Source of the DNA: Bacillota bacterium
Lineage (GTDB): Bacteria; Bacillota; Clostridia; Lachnospirales; Lachnospiraceae
Length of the DNA stretch: 60,122 nucleotides
Reading direction: 5' to 3'
NCBI GenBank assembly: GCA_030524555.1
Contig: JAUNGK010000005.1
Location: 1-60,122, forward strand
The position numbers were made by a program, and so were the translations under genes. The notes under the pieces were generated by a model that was not told the origin of the DNA, made no database searches, and saw only the letters and a list, made by a program, of their open reading frames with translations. This document shows, in pieces, positions 44,166 to 52,808 of the stretch (positions within the stretch are counted from its first letter, which is position 1; the number at the start of each line of letters is the position of its first letter).

Positions 44166-44804
44166 TTACACCCTCCTGATGTTTCGGAAAACAAATCCGT
44201 CCTGCTTTATATTTCCTTCTGTTTCAGCCGCAAAGCCTTCGCCGTTTTTTGCCTGCCAGTCATAATAGCTTTGGTGAGGCGAGGAATAGCGGTCCAACAG
44301 AGACATAATCGTTCCTCCATGCACTACCAATACCAACAATTCTTCCTTTCCTTCCTTTTGATGCTGTTCCATGACCTTCTTAAATCCCTCTATGCACCTT
44401 TTTTGAAAGGAAGCCAAATCCTCTCCTCCCGGAAATCCCGCTTTCCCGCCGGAGTCGATAAATCGCTGAAAATCAATGTTTCCGTCAAGATCCTGATAAT
44501 TCAAATATTCAAACTCCCCAAAATTACATTCTCTAAGCTCAGGGATCTCAATCTGCCTGCTTTTGGGAAAAAGAATTTCACCACTTTGCCGGCAACGCAG
44601 CATGGGGCTTACAAAAATATGCTCCGGCTCCTTCATGCGGCTTGCTTCCTGATCCTCCCAAAGAAACCTTTCCTCCCGCAGCGCCTTTGCCCTTTGTAAA
44701 AGCTCTTCCTTCCCTTCCGAAATCAGCCCTTCATCTGTGCTTCCCACATACCGGTGCTGCCTGTTTCCTTTCGTCATTCCATGCCTTACAAGAAGTATTT
44801 TCAT
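44166..44804 (-). CDS. cobC: Histidine phosphatase, probable alpha-ribazole-5'-phosphate phosphatase (CobC)
   Basis: About 212 residues of the histidine phosphatase superfamily. The catalytic RHG motif lies in LLVRHGMTKGNRQHRYVGSTDEGLISEG and the second His in LVVHGGTIMSLL. Family members in cobalamin operons remove the 5' phosphate from alpha-ribazole phosphate or from adenosylcobalamin phosphate. The ATG at 44804 overlaps the stop of the short CobU-like gene as ATGA and has AGGAG upstream. Assignment to CobC rests on the operon context and the N-terminal pattern. Confidence 0.88.
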   Translation of the reverse strand: MKILLVRHGMTKGNRQHRYVGSTDEGLISEGKEELLQRAKALREERFLWEDQEASRMKEPEHIFVSPMLRCRQSGEILFPKSRQIEIPELRECNFGEFEYLNYQDLDGNIDFQRFIDSGGKAGFPGGEDLASFQKRCIEGFKKVMEQHQKEGKEELLVLVVHGGTIMSLLDRYSSPHQSYYDWQAKNGEGFAAETEGNIKQDGFVFRNIRRV

Positions 44805-45130
44805 TTTATTCTCACTCCTATTCCGCATACTACGCGGATAACCTGATTTGCCCTTTTGGCAAGGTATCCTGCCACTCTTCCTACCTGCTCCCGGTAAAGG
44901 CGCTCTTCCGGTTCCATAGGTACCAGCCCGTATCCCACCTCATCACAGATTATAATCAGCTTTTCATCCTCCACCAAAAGCCCTTCCGCTTCCTTTAAAG
45001 GCTCCAGTCCCTGCTGGAGCTGTTTCCTGATCTTCTGATGATAATGATTGATGACCATATAGCCTTCCCCAAAATGCTCCCTGACATAATCCTCTTTTCC
45101 CTGATAAGCTCCGCCTATTACCAAAATCAT
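44801..45130 (-). CDS. Short CobU-like protein with degenerate P-loop
   Basis: A 109-residue relative of CobU, the bifunctional adenosylcobinamide kinase/GTP:adenosylcobinamide-phosphate guanylyltransferase, usually about 180 residues. The N-terminal P-loop reads GGAYQGKE, where a normal Walker A has GK followed by S or T. The C-terminal half keeps the CobU motif DEVGYGLVPMEPEERLYREQVGR. The central region with the GMP-accepting His is missing or reduced. It lies between cobS and the phosphatase gene, while a full-length CobU is encoded two genes upstream. It may be a partner or a dedicated partial-activity form; its activity is unknown. Confidence 0.82.
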   Translation of the reverse strand: MILVIGGAYQGKEDYVREHFGEGYMVINHYHQKIRKQLQQGLEPLKEAEGLLVEDEKLIIICDEVGYGLVPMEPEERLYREQVGRVAGYLAKRANQVIRVVCGIGVRIK

Positions 45131-45170
45131 TTTCTATCTGTCCGCCTTTCCAAGCTCTGCTTAAAGACTC

Positions 45171-45941
45171 TCAGCCCATTAAAAGCTTTTCCGTCAAAAT
45201 CACCGCAATTAACATCATCAGCTCACATACCTGCAAAAAATATCCCGCCATATCTCCTGTAACTCCGCCAAATACCTTGTAGCACATATTCCGGTAATAC
45301 CAGTACGCAAGAAGTGCCGCTAATATACAGGCACCTCCATAAACAGGATTAATTATACAAAGAACAATCGAACAGATCAAAAATTCCACTGGAAAAATAA
45401 CGTTGTTAATCCACTTTTCCTTTTGCTTTGCGGCATCCGCAAATGCCGCTGCCGTACCGTCCTTTTTGGCCTTCTTTAAGGATACAACAGAATAACCGCT
45501 TAGAATCCTTTCATAAACATAACCGGCTGCCATGACCGCAAGCCCCTCTATTGTGATTTCATAATACAAGCCGAAGGTTACCAGAAGATACACCATTGCA
45601 TAAATCACTGCAAACGCTCCCGTATGAGGGTCCTTTAAAATTTTCAGCTTTTCCTCCATGGGCTTAAAAGAGCTTTTGGCATCCACCGTGTCAAGAAAAC
45701 CGTCCATGTGAATGCCTCCGCTTATCAGTATCGGAAGAACTGTCATAAAGGCGGCCATCATAACCCTGCTTACCGAAAGGGCATTCAACAGGTAATAACA
45801 CCCCAGCTCACAAAGCCCGATCACCACTCCCACCAAGGGGAAAAAGCACAGGCTGTAGCGCATATTTTTCTCACTCCACTCCACCTTGGGCATGGGAATT
45901 CTGGAGTACATGGAAAATGCAATTATGATTGATCTTCGCAT
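45171..45941 (-). CDS. cobS: Adenosylcobinamide-GDP ribazoletransferase (cobalamin synthase)
   Basis: About 256 residues, an integral membrane enzyme that attaches alpha-ribazole (phosphate) to adenosylcobinamide-GDP. Motifs are SMYSRIPMP at the N-terminus, the Mg-binding GGIHMDGFLDTVDA, and DPHTGAFAVIYA; several transmembrane helices follow. The ATG at 45941 has GGGAG 7 bases upstream and overlaps the 3' end of cobU by 19 bases. An in-frame ORF extends further upstream but without the conserved start. Confidence 0.96.
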   Translation of the reverse strand: MRRSIIIAFSMYSRIPMPKVEWSEKNMRYSLCFFPLVGVVIGLCELGCYYLLNALSVSRVMMAAFMTVLPILISGGIHMDGFLDTVDAKSSFKPMEEKLKILKDPHTGAFAVIYAMVYLLVTFGLYYEITIEGLAVMAAGYVYERILSGYSVVSLKKAKKDGTAAAFADAAKQKEKWINNVIFPVEFLICSIVLCIINPVYGGACILAALLAYWYYRNMCYKVFGGVTGDMAGYFLQVCELMMLIAVILTEKLLMG

Positions 45942-46501
45942 AGCTTTTCTCCCTTCACCCAGACGGGTATGGTGTAAACTACCTCCACTACCCCTTCCGC
46001 CTTTTGTGCAAGACAACGATTAATATTCCCCAAAAGCTCAAGATATAGCTGGGTTTCCTGCTCATACCTTCTTCCATCGGAAAACACCTCATTGGTCACC
46101 ACAACCAGACATCCTGCCCGCCTGGACAACTCCAACACAGGCCGCAAAATTGCCTCCTGCAGCTGCTCACAGACTTCTCCGCCCCGGCTCTTTATCCTGC
46201 CCTCTTCAAGATACATTTCATTGGCAAGAAGATTAGACATGCATTCAAGCAGCACCACATCCTTCTTTTCCACAGAAAGCCTTTCTATCCCCGTATAGCA
46301 TTCCCGGGTAAGAAATCCCTTTCCCTGACGCATACTGCGGTGGCGCTTAATCCTTTGCCTGCATTCCTCATCCTGCGGATACATTGCTGCCGCATAATAA
46401 AGCTTCCCACTGTCAAAATACTCCTTACGTATATGCACCGCCAGCTTTTCCGCATATTCAGATTTTCCGCTTCCGCTTCCGCCCGTAATCACATACAGCA
46501 T
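45923..46501 (-). CDS. cobU: Adenosylcobinamide kinase / guanylyltransferase
   Basis: About 192 residues. It phosphorylates adenosylcobinamide and transfers GMP from GTP. The P-loop GGSGSGKSEYAEKLA is intact, and RIKRHRSMRQ holds the His that accepts GMP. The C-terminal VVTNEVFSDGRRYEQETQLYLELLGNINRCLA departs from the usual TNEVG-x-G-x-VP motif, which is instead present in the short homologue at 44801-45130. I place the start at the ATG 46501, giving MLYVITGG as in the family; an ATG at 46522 overlaps the cobT stop and is an alternative. Confidence 0.93.
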   Translation of the reverse strand: MLYVITGGSGSGKSEYAEKLAVHIRKEYFDSGKLYYAAAMYPQDEECRQRIKRHRSMRQGKGFLTRECYTGIERLSVEKKDVVLLECMSNLLANEMYLEEGRIKSRGGEVCEQLQEAILRPVLELSRRAGCLVVVTNEVFSDGRRYEQETQLYLELLGNINRCLAQKAEGVVEVVYTIPVWVKGEKLCEDQS

Positions 46502-46505
46502 TTTC

Positions 46506-48899
46506 CTAGATATTCCTTTCATAGGCTCCGATCTGATGTTCCTCAAAACTTCCCATATTTTGATACACGCTGACTGCCATGTCAAGCAGCGGGAAAAGCG
46601 TCATGGCTCCCGTTCCTTCTCCCAGATGCATCCTTCCGTGAATAACCGCCTCAGCACGAAGCTCCTTCAGCGCTTTCTCTGCTGCTCTTTCGCTGGATAG
46701 GTGAGAGGCAAACAGATAGTCCCGTACTCTCCCATCCATTCGGTCTGCTGCAAGTGCTGCAATCACGGAAATAACGCCGTCCGCCACAATAGGCACCCCA
46801 TATTCCGCAGCCCCTAAGAAAAGGCCGGTCATGCCCGCGATCTCATAGCTTCCCGCCTGGGCAAGAATCTCCATGGGAGACAATTCCCCTTCTGCAGTAA
46901 GCGCCATCACCCGGTCAACTGCCATTTGGACGACCTGCTTCTTCCGCCCAAAGCCCTCATCAGAAAGCCCTGCGCCACGTCCGGTTACCTCTCCGATAGA
47001 CAGCTGCAAAAACAACGCCGCAAGCACACTGGTGGGAGTCGTGTTTCCTATTCCCATCTCTCCGGTGGCAAGAATGCGGTATCCCCTTCCTGTAAGCTCC
47101 CGGACAATATCCTTTCCCACATTCACAGCCCGGATACATTGATCCATTGTCATGGCAGGTTCCCTTGCAATATTTCCACACCCGGCTGCCACCTTTCTGT
47201 CAATGACAGCCTCCAAAACCAGATTTTTCTCCTGATAGCAGGGCGTATTCATTCCAATATCCACGGTGTACACATCCACTTTCGCCTGTCTTGCCATGAA
47301 ATTAACGGTAGAACATCCCCTGGCAAAGTTTTCCGCTACAATCCTTGTCACCCCGCTGTCTGTCTGGGTTACACCTTCCTGCACCACACCATGATCCCCG
47401 CACATTATCACCAGCGCTCTTTTTTCAATTTCAGGCGGCAGCGGTGTTTTCGCAATACTGCACAGCTTAACTACGTGCTGCTCCAAAAGCCCCAATCCGT
47501 CAATGGGCTTGGCGATTCCATCCCAGTGCTGCCGGGCTTTTCTGCCTGCCTGATAGTAAAGGCAGGTTTCTAAAAATTCATATATCATCTGCGGGTTGCT
47601 GTAGTAATAAAAGTGGGGAAAGCCTGCTGCCAAACGCTCAGTATGTACCATACAGGAATAATTTTGGCCTCCCATAGGCTTCCTGGCCTGAAAATCCTCT
47701 CCGTTTTTTGTGCATTCCCAATAGTGAAACTCATGTCCCTTTATACTTTGTCCTGCGCCACCCAGCACGCCGCCTGTTTTACTGCAGGCGCTGATATATC
47801 CGAAACGGCACAGCCTGCCTGTGCGATAAGCCCTTCCCGGAAGAACTCCCGCCATGGCCCTGACAGCTCCCTTTTCGTCCTCCAACTCTCTTTGCAGATA
47901 CAGAAAACCGCCGCATTCCGCCAATGTAGGCAGTCCGTTCTGGCATTTGGTTCGAATGTCCTGACGCATGGATGCTGCCGCCTCCAGCTTGTCAGCATAG
48001 AGTTCCGGGTATCCACCTCCTAATAGCATACCGTCAATCTCCCGGGGCAGCCTTTCATCATGAAGGGGAGAAAAGTACACCAGCTCCGCTCCCATCTCCT
48101 GAAGCAGCTCCAGATTTTCGGTATAATAAAAGGAAAAAGCTTCATCTCTGGCCACAGCAATCCGCACCTTCTCCTTCAGCACGGGAATTTGAGGCTTTTC
48201 CCCTGACAACTGGGATGCTCCTCCGGCAAGCTCTAAAATTCCTTCTATATCTACCGTCTGTTCCAACGCATCGGCTGTCTGCTTAAGCCACCCTTCAAAG
48301 GCATCCATCTCCTCCGGGGACTGTAATCCTAAATGCCTGGAGGGCACATGAAGCCCAGGCAGATCGGGCAGATAACCAAACACCAAAAGGCCGCATTCCC
48401 TTTCAATCAGCTCCTTTAACCGGGAATAATATCCTGCCGATACCCTGTTCAAAATCACACCCTGAATCCCACTGTCCGCCCGATATTCCGCAATGCCTTT
48501 AATCAGCGCCGCCAGCGAAACACTGGCACCCTTTCCGTCCACAATCAAAACTGCCGGGGTTTTTGTTACCTTCCCGATCTCATAGGTGCTTCCCTGCTCC
48601 GACTGACCGCCCAGACCGTCATAATATCCCATAACACCCTCCAGTACAGTAATATCCGCACCCTCGGACCTTTTTTTCAAAAGATAACGGGTAGTCTCCT
48701 GATCTGTAAAAAAGGTGTCAATATTTCCGGCACAGATTCCCAGAACCTTTCTGTGAAACATGGGATCAATATAGTCGGGACCGCACTTTAAGGATGCAAC
48801 CTTTTTGCTCCGCCTTTTTAGCGCCTCAATCATTCCGCAGGTAATCAGGGTTTTGCCACTGCCGCTTTTAGGCGCCGTAAACAGAATTCTGTCATTCAT
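46506..48899 (-). CDS. CbiA-CobT fusion: cobyrinate a,c-diamide synthase plus NaMN:DMB phosphoribosyltransferase
   Basis: A 797-residue fusion. Residues 1-about 455 are CbiA: P-loop TAPKSGSGKTLITCG, KCGPDYIDPMFH, GVMGYYDG and a glutamine amidotransferase domain with Cys in TLAECGGFLYLQ. Residues about 456-797 are CobT: KPIDGLGLLEQHVVKLC, MCGDHGVVQEGVTQ, GEMGIGNTTP, and the catalytic Glu in HLGEGTGAMTLFPLLDMA. The first half amidates positions a and c of cobyrinate; the second activates the lower-ligand base to alpha-ribazole phosphate. These steps are far apart in the pathway, so the link is unlikely to be for direct channelling. No frameshift is seen at the junction. Confidence 0.94.
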   Translation of the reverse strand: MNDRILFTAPKSGSGKTLITCGMIEALKRRSKKVASLKCGPDYIDPMFHRKVLGICAGNIDTFFTDQETTRYLLKKRSEGADITVLEGVMGYYDGLGGQSEQGSTYEIGKVTKTPAVLIVDGKGASVSLAALIKGIAEYRADSGIQGVILNRVSAGYYSRLKELIERECGLLVFGYLPDLPGLHVPSRHLGLQSPEEMDAFEGWLKQTADALEQTVDIEGILELAGGASQLSGEKPQIPVLKEKVRIAVARDEAFSFYYTENLELLQEMGAELVYFSPLHDERLPREIDGMLLGGGYPELYADKLEAAASMRQDIRTKCQNGLPTLAECGGFLYLQRELEDEKGAVRAMAGVLPGRAYRTGRLCRFGYISACSKTGGVLGGAGQSIKGHEFHYWECTKNGEDFQARKPMGGQNYSCMVHTERLAAGFPHFYYYSNPQMIYEFLETCLYYQAGRKARQHWDGIAKPIDGLGLLEQHVVKLCSIAKTPLPPEIEKRALVIMCGDHGVVQEGVTQTDSGVTRIVAENFARGCSTVNFMARQAKVDVYTVDIGMNTPCYQEKNLVLEAVIDRKVAAGCGNIAREPAMTMDQCIRAVNVGKDIVRELTGRGYRILATGEMGIGNTTPTSVLAALFLQLSIGEVTGRGAGLSDEGFGRKKQVVQMAVDRVMALTAEGELSPMEILAQAGSYEIAGMTGLFLGAAEYGVPIVADGVISVIAALAADRMDGRVRDYLFASHLSSERAAEKALKELRAEAVIHGRMHLGEGTGAMTLFPLLDMAVSVYQNMGSFEEHQIGAYERNI

Positions 48900-48925
48900 C
48901 TATCCAGCTTCGTTCCTTTCTTCCT

Positions 48926-50962
48926 CTATTCCTGCACAGGCTTTGCTCCTCCAAAGCTTACAATATAAACAGGATTTTCACCTTTCATCATATGATATCC
49001 CCCAAGAACCTGACAGGCAGACAGGGATACCTGCATAATATCCATTTCCCGGTATTCGGGATATTCCTTCCGAATCCCGGAAAGCTCTGCCAGCGTTTCC
49101 AATGTGATCGCATTTAACACAAAGCGCACATGGGGATTCTTTTCTCTTGCCTCTTTAATAATTTCTGCCAGATGACCGCCGCTTCCTCCTATAAAGACAT
49201 GCGTCGGCGCAGGCAGCCGGTACAGACATTCCGGTGCCGTTCCCTCCACAATTTCCAAGTTCTCTGCCCGGAATTTTCTTCTGTTTTCATAAAGCAGCTC
49301 TATCGCTTCGGGATTTCTTTCAATGGCAAACACCCTTCCCTCCCGGCATAAGAGCGCCACCTCCACCGATACGGAGCCCGTTCCCGCTCCCACATCATAC
49401 ACCACGCTATCCTTCGAAAGCTCCAATGCGGAAAGGGACAACGTGCGCACACCCCGTTTGGTCATGGGCACCTTTCCCCGGACAAATGCTTCATCCGCAA
49501 TGCCGGGAACCGGTCTATGCTCTCTTTTATGATCATATTCCATATAAAGCACGCTAAGCGCATCAAAGCTCTTATCTGCAAGCTCCCCTGGGGACCCTGT
49601 TAAGATTCTTTCCTCAGGGTAGGAAAGCCTCTCTCCTACCGTCAATCTTACATCCTCCATGCCAAAGTCCAAAAGCGCTTTACATATCCCGGAAACCTCT
49701 CCGCCTTCCCAAGAGGATTTCCCCAAAAGTGCACAGACCTTTCCCTCTTCCAGTAAAATGGAAATTAAGTTCCGTTCCTGTCCATGACAGCTTACCAAAG
49801 GCACCTGATCCCAGGGCACTCCTATTTTATTTAACAAATAGACAGGGGAAGAAATTCCGCAAACCGGAATAACCTCATAGTCGGAAAGAAGCTCCCTGAT
49901 TCCCTTTGCACCGGAATAAAACCCGATATCTCCTGAATATACCAGTGCCGCTTTCATGTAACTTTTGTTCTCGTTTAGGAAATTGGCTATTTCCTCTTTG
50001 CGGTAGGATTCAAACACAGGCTTTTGTGCGATCCTTCCACAAGCCTCCAGGATTCTGCCTGCGCCGATCATCACATCACATTCCAACAGACATTTTCTTG
50101 CCTCTGCAGTCAAAAGCTCCTCTGCACCGGGGCCTGCTCCAATCAGATAGACGGCCCGTTTCTCCCGGATACCAAAATAATTTTTAATATAATTTACAGC
50201 TTCATAAAGCTCCATCACGCTGCTATTATCTGCTCCAAAAACTGCCTGCTCCACTCCCGGACGCCTGATCACAATCACCTTCGCACCGGCCCGCATGGCC
50301 GCCTTACATTTCTCCTGATAGCCTCCTTCTTTTCCGGAATCCTTAGTAACCAGAAACCTGCAGTCTGCCTGCTTCAGCATACAGTAATTCATTTCCTCGG
50401 AAAAAGGCCCCTGCATGGCTATCAAATTCCTGCCGGAAAACCCCAGTCTGCTGCAGCTTTCTATGACAGAAGGCACCGGAAGCACCCGGACAATACACCT
50501 CTCCTGATAATCAGAAAGCCGGGTAAAATATTCAAGCTCTTTACTTCCCGTTGTAATGAATATTTTCCCTGTGCTTTCCTGTAAATAGTCTATCGCCTCA
50601 TCCACATGGTCAACATACAGGATATCCTCCCCGTATGCAGCACTGCTCTTATCCTGTTTTCTGACCACTCTGATTACCGGCACCTGAAGCTCCGTGCAGG
50701 CTCCGGCAATATTCTCCGTCACCAAAGCCGCATAGGGATGGGTGGCATCAACCACCAGCTGCGGACTTATCTGTCTCAAAAAATCCTTGATCTGCTCCTT
50801 GTCCATACGCCCCACATGAACCTTTGTGCTGCCATCCTCCAAAAGAAGATCAGCTCCATATTCCGTTGCCACACACACATACAGCATAAGCTCTGTCTGT
50901 TTTAACGCCTCACATATTCTGCGGCCCTCAACGGTTCCTCCGAAAATTACAACTGTGGACAT
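48926..50962 (-). CDS. CbiJ-CbiE-CbiT fusion (precorrin-6A reductase and precorrin-6B/7 methylase-decarboxylase)
   Basis: A 678-residue three-domain protein. Residues 1-about 255 are CbiJ/CobK, the NAD(P)H-dependent precorrin-6A reductase (VVIFGGTVEGRRICEAL, VVDATHPYAALVTENI). Residues about 268-470 are CbiE, a C5 methyltransferase of the tetrapyrrole methylase fold (VYLIGAGPGAEELLTAEA, VYSGDIGFYSGA). Residues about 475-678 are CbiT, the C15 methyltransferase/decarboxylase with the SAM motif VYDVGAGTGSVSVEVALL and a GGSGGH loop. The three catalyse consecutive steps (CbiJ, then CbiE and CbiT). It overlaps the cbiH stop by 16 bases. Confidence 0.95.
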   Translation of the reverse strand: MSTVVIFGGTVEGRRICEALKQTELMLYVCVATEYGADLLLEDGSTKVHVGRMDKEQIKDFLRQISPQLVVDATHPYAALVTENIAGACTELQVPVIRVVRKQDKSSAAYGEDILYVDHVDEAIDYLQESTGKIFITTGSKELEYFTRLSDYQERCIVRVLPVPSVIESCSRLGFSGRNLIAMQGPFSEEMNYCMLKQADCRFLVTKDSGKEGGYQEKCKAAMRAGAKVIVIRRPGVEQAVFGADNSSVMELYEAVNYIKNYFGIREKRAVYLIGAGPGAEELLTAEARKCLLECDVMIGAGRILEACGRIAQKPVFESYRKEEIANFLNENKSYMKAALVYSGDIGFYSGAKGIRELLSDYEVIPVCGISSPVYLLNKIGVPWDQVPLVSCHGQERNLISILLEEGKVCALLGKSSWEGGEVSGICKALLDFGMEDVRLTVGERLSYPEERILTGSPGELADKSFDALSVLYMEYDHKREHRPVPGIADEAFVRGKVPMTKRGVRTLSLSALELSKDSVVYDVGAGTGSVSVEVALLCREGRVFAIERNPEAIELLYENRRKFRAENLEIVEGTAPECLYRLPAPTHVFIGGSGGHLAEIIKEAREKNPHVRFVLNAITLETLAELSGIRKEYPEYREMDIMQVSLSACQVLGGYHMMKGENPVYIVSFGGAKPVQE

Positions 50963-51702
50963 TGTACCGCCACCTGCCTTTCATAGCCTCTGGGGGTAAC
51001 CATTTTCCCCATAACCTGCTTCGTCTGGGAATTACCTATGAAAACCGTGGTAAACATGTCTACCTGTGTATCCCGAAGCTTGCTAAGGCTTAAAATTTGG
51101 CAGCTCTCCCCCTGCCTTCCGATGTTTCGCACATATCCGCAGACGGTCTGCCCGCTCCTCTCCTTTAGTAAAATATCACACGCCCTTTGGAGATAATCCT
51201 TCCTCTGCCTGCTGGAAGGATTGTAGAGGCAGATCACAAAATCCGCTATAGCAGCGCCTTTTAATCTCTGCTCTATTTTTTCCCACGGGGTCAAAAGATC
51301 GCTTAAACTGATTACCGCAAAGTCATGTCCCAGCGGCGCCCCCAGCAAGGCTCCTCCTGAAAGAGCAGCCGTCACTCCGGGAATCACATGGATGTCCACC
51401 TCAGGATAATCCACCCGCAGTTCCAGAAGGATTCCCGCCATCCCATACACGCCTGCATCACCGCTGCAGATCAGGGCCGTTCTCTTTCCCTTTTCCGCCT
51501 CCTGCAATGCTATATGACAGCGCTCCTTTTCCTGCCGCATTCCTGTTGTAAGATATTCCTTATCCGGAAAAAAGGGCTTCACCAGCTCCACATATACCGT
51601 ATAACCAATAATCAAATCACATTCCTGCAGCACATTCCCTGCTTCCATGGTCATCTGATCAAAGCTTCCCGGTCCAATTCCTACGATAAACAGCTCCTTC
51701 AA
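50947..51702 (-). CDS. cbiH: Cobalt-factor III / precorrin-3B C17-methyltransferase
   Basis: A 251-residue SAM-dependent tetrapyrrole methylase that methylates C17 and contracts the ring. The opening is LFIVGIGPGSFDQMTMEA, followed by LIIGYTVYVELVKP, ALICSGDAGVYGMAG and VIPGVTAALSGGALLGAPLGHDFAVISLSD, the CbiH/CobJ pattern. Length fits the short anaerobic CbiH without the Fe-S extension. Its start overlaps the cbiG stop by 4 bases. Confidence 0.95.
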   Translation of the reverse strand: MKELFIVGIGPGSFDQMTMEAGNVLQECDLIIGYTVYVELVKPFFPDKEYLTTGMRQEKERCHIALQEAEKGKRTALICSGDAGVYGMAGILLELRVDYPEVDIHVIPGVTAALSGGALLGAPLGHDFAVISLSDLLTPWEKIEQRLKGAAIADFVICLYNPSSRQRKDYLQRACDILLKERSGQTVCGYVRNIGRQGESCQILSLSKLRDTQVDMFTTVFIGNSQTKQVMGKMVTPRGYERQVAVQCPQL

Positions 51703-52808
51703 AATGTAATCCTTCCTTTCCCTGCTGCCAATGCCACCGTTACCCCGTCATAAATCTTTTTTCCGCACAGCAGTTTCCCGCCGGAAGCTGCCACTGCGCT
51801 TCTCTCACACACATTTTCCACCCCGGTAATCTGCTTTACAAAGCCGGAGCCTGTAAATTCTCCTTCCTGGGCTTCCAGCTCCTTAGATGAAAAGGTCAAA
51901 AAGGGCAGTCCCTTTTCCTGACAATAAGCAAGAAGACCTTCCTCTCCGTTTTTCAGATCAATGCTTGCCACCTTACAAACAGCCTCCCCAAGAATATGGT
52001 TCTCCGAAAGGCAGCTTTCCACCGCCAGCCCAATCTTTTCCCTGGAAATATTCTTTCTGCACCCGATTCCAACCGTAACCATCTTCGGTATCAACTGCAG
52101 CGTAAGGGGAAAGGGCTGCTTGTCTATCCCGCAGGGAGAAATAAGTACCCCTGCCTGCAGCTTTTCCCTGTCTTGAGCGCAGGATTGCTCCGCAGAAAAT
52201 CTTTCCTTCCCTTCCGCTTCCACGATCTGAATCTGCTCCGGCACCTCTCCTTCCGGCATAAGCCGGAAGGGAGCATCCACCAAAAGTCCAATCGTCTCTC
52301 CTTCCAAAATACGGGCAGAAATTTCCTTGGCCTTTTTCCAGTCTGTAATCACAAGGCCGTTTCGCCTGGCAAACTCATCCACCGCAAACTTCCCCTCCCT
52401 GTCGGTTGCAGTGGTAATCACCGGGACGGCTCCTAAAAGCCCCGACAGCTGCCGGGTTAATTGATTGGCTCCTCCCACATGACCGGAAAGAAGAGAAATA
52501 CAAAAGCTTCCGCTTTCATCTATGACTACCACCGCCGGATCTGTAGACTTGTGACCAAGGTAAGGTGCAATGCAGCGGACGGCAATCCCCGCCGCACCGA
52601 AAAATACCAGTGCATCCTCCTTGTCAAACCACTCCCCCACACATTCCGTCAGACTCTTTTCTTCGGAAATATCAGGAAGGCTTCTGCACTTTACCTTACA
52701 GACAATCTCATCTGCCGGATTGCTCTTTAGCCACAGCCCGGCAGTTCTATTCATAAGCTCGCAGGCACGCCTGCTGCATGCAATAAAAAGCAGCCTCATA
52801 TGATTCAA
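51699..52808 (-). CDS. cbiG: Cobalt-precorrin-5A hydrolase
   Basis: A protein of about 369 residues that opens the delta-lactone and releases acetaldehyde from cobalt-precorrin-5A. CbiG N-terminal, central and C-terminal regions are recognisable: FFGAAGIAVRCIAPYLGHKSTDPAVVVIDE, then LLSGHVGGANQLTRQLS, and the C-terminal TVGIGCRKNISREKI and GSGFVKQITGVENVCERSAVAAS. Start is uncertain: TTG at 52808 has AAGGGA about 6 bases upstream and overlaps the cbiF stop, while an ATG at 52799 gives the conventional N-terminus MRLLFIACS. Its role marks the pathway as the anaerobic route. Confidence 0.93.
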   Translation of the reverse strand: MNHMRLLFIACSRRACELMNRTAGLWLKSNPADEIVCKVKCRSLPDISEEKSLTECVGEWFDKEDALVFFGAAGIAVRCIAPYLGHKSTDPAVVVIDESGSFCISLLSGHVGGANQLTRQLSGLLGAVPVITTATDREGKFAVDEFARRNGLVITDWKKAKEISARILEGETIGLLVDAPFRLMPEGEVPEQIQIVEAEGKERFSAEQSCAQDREKLQAGVLISPCGIDKQPFPLTLQLIPKMVTVGIGCRKNISREKIGLAVESCLSENHILGEAVCKVASIDLKNGEEGLLAYCQEKGLPFLTFSSKELEAQEGEFTGSGFVKQITGVENVCERSAVAASGGKLLCGKKIYDGVTVALAAGKGRITF

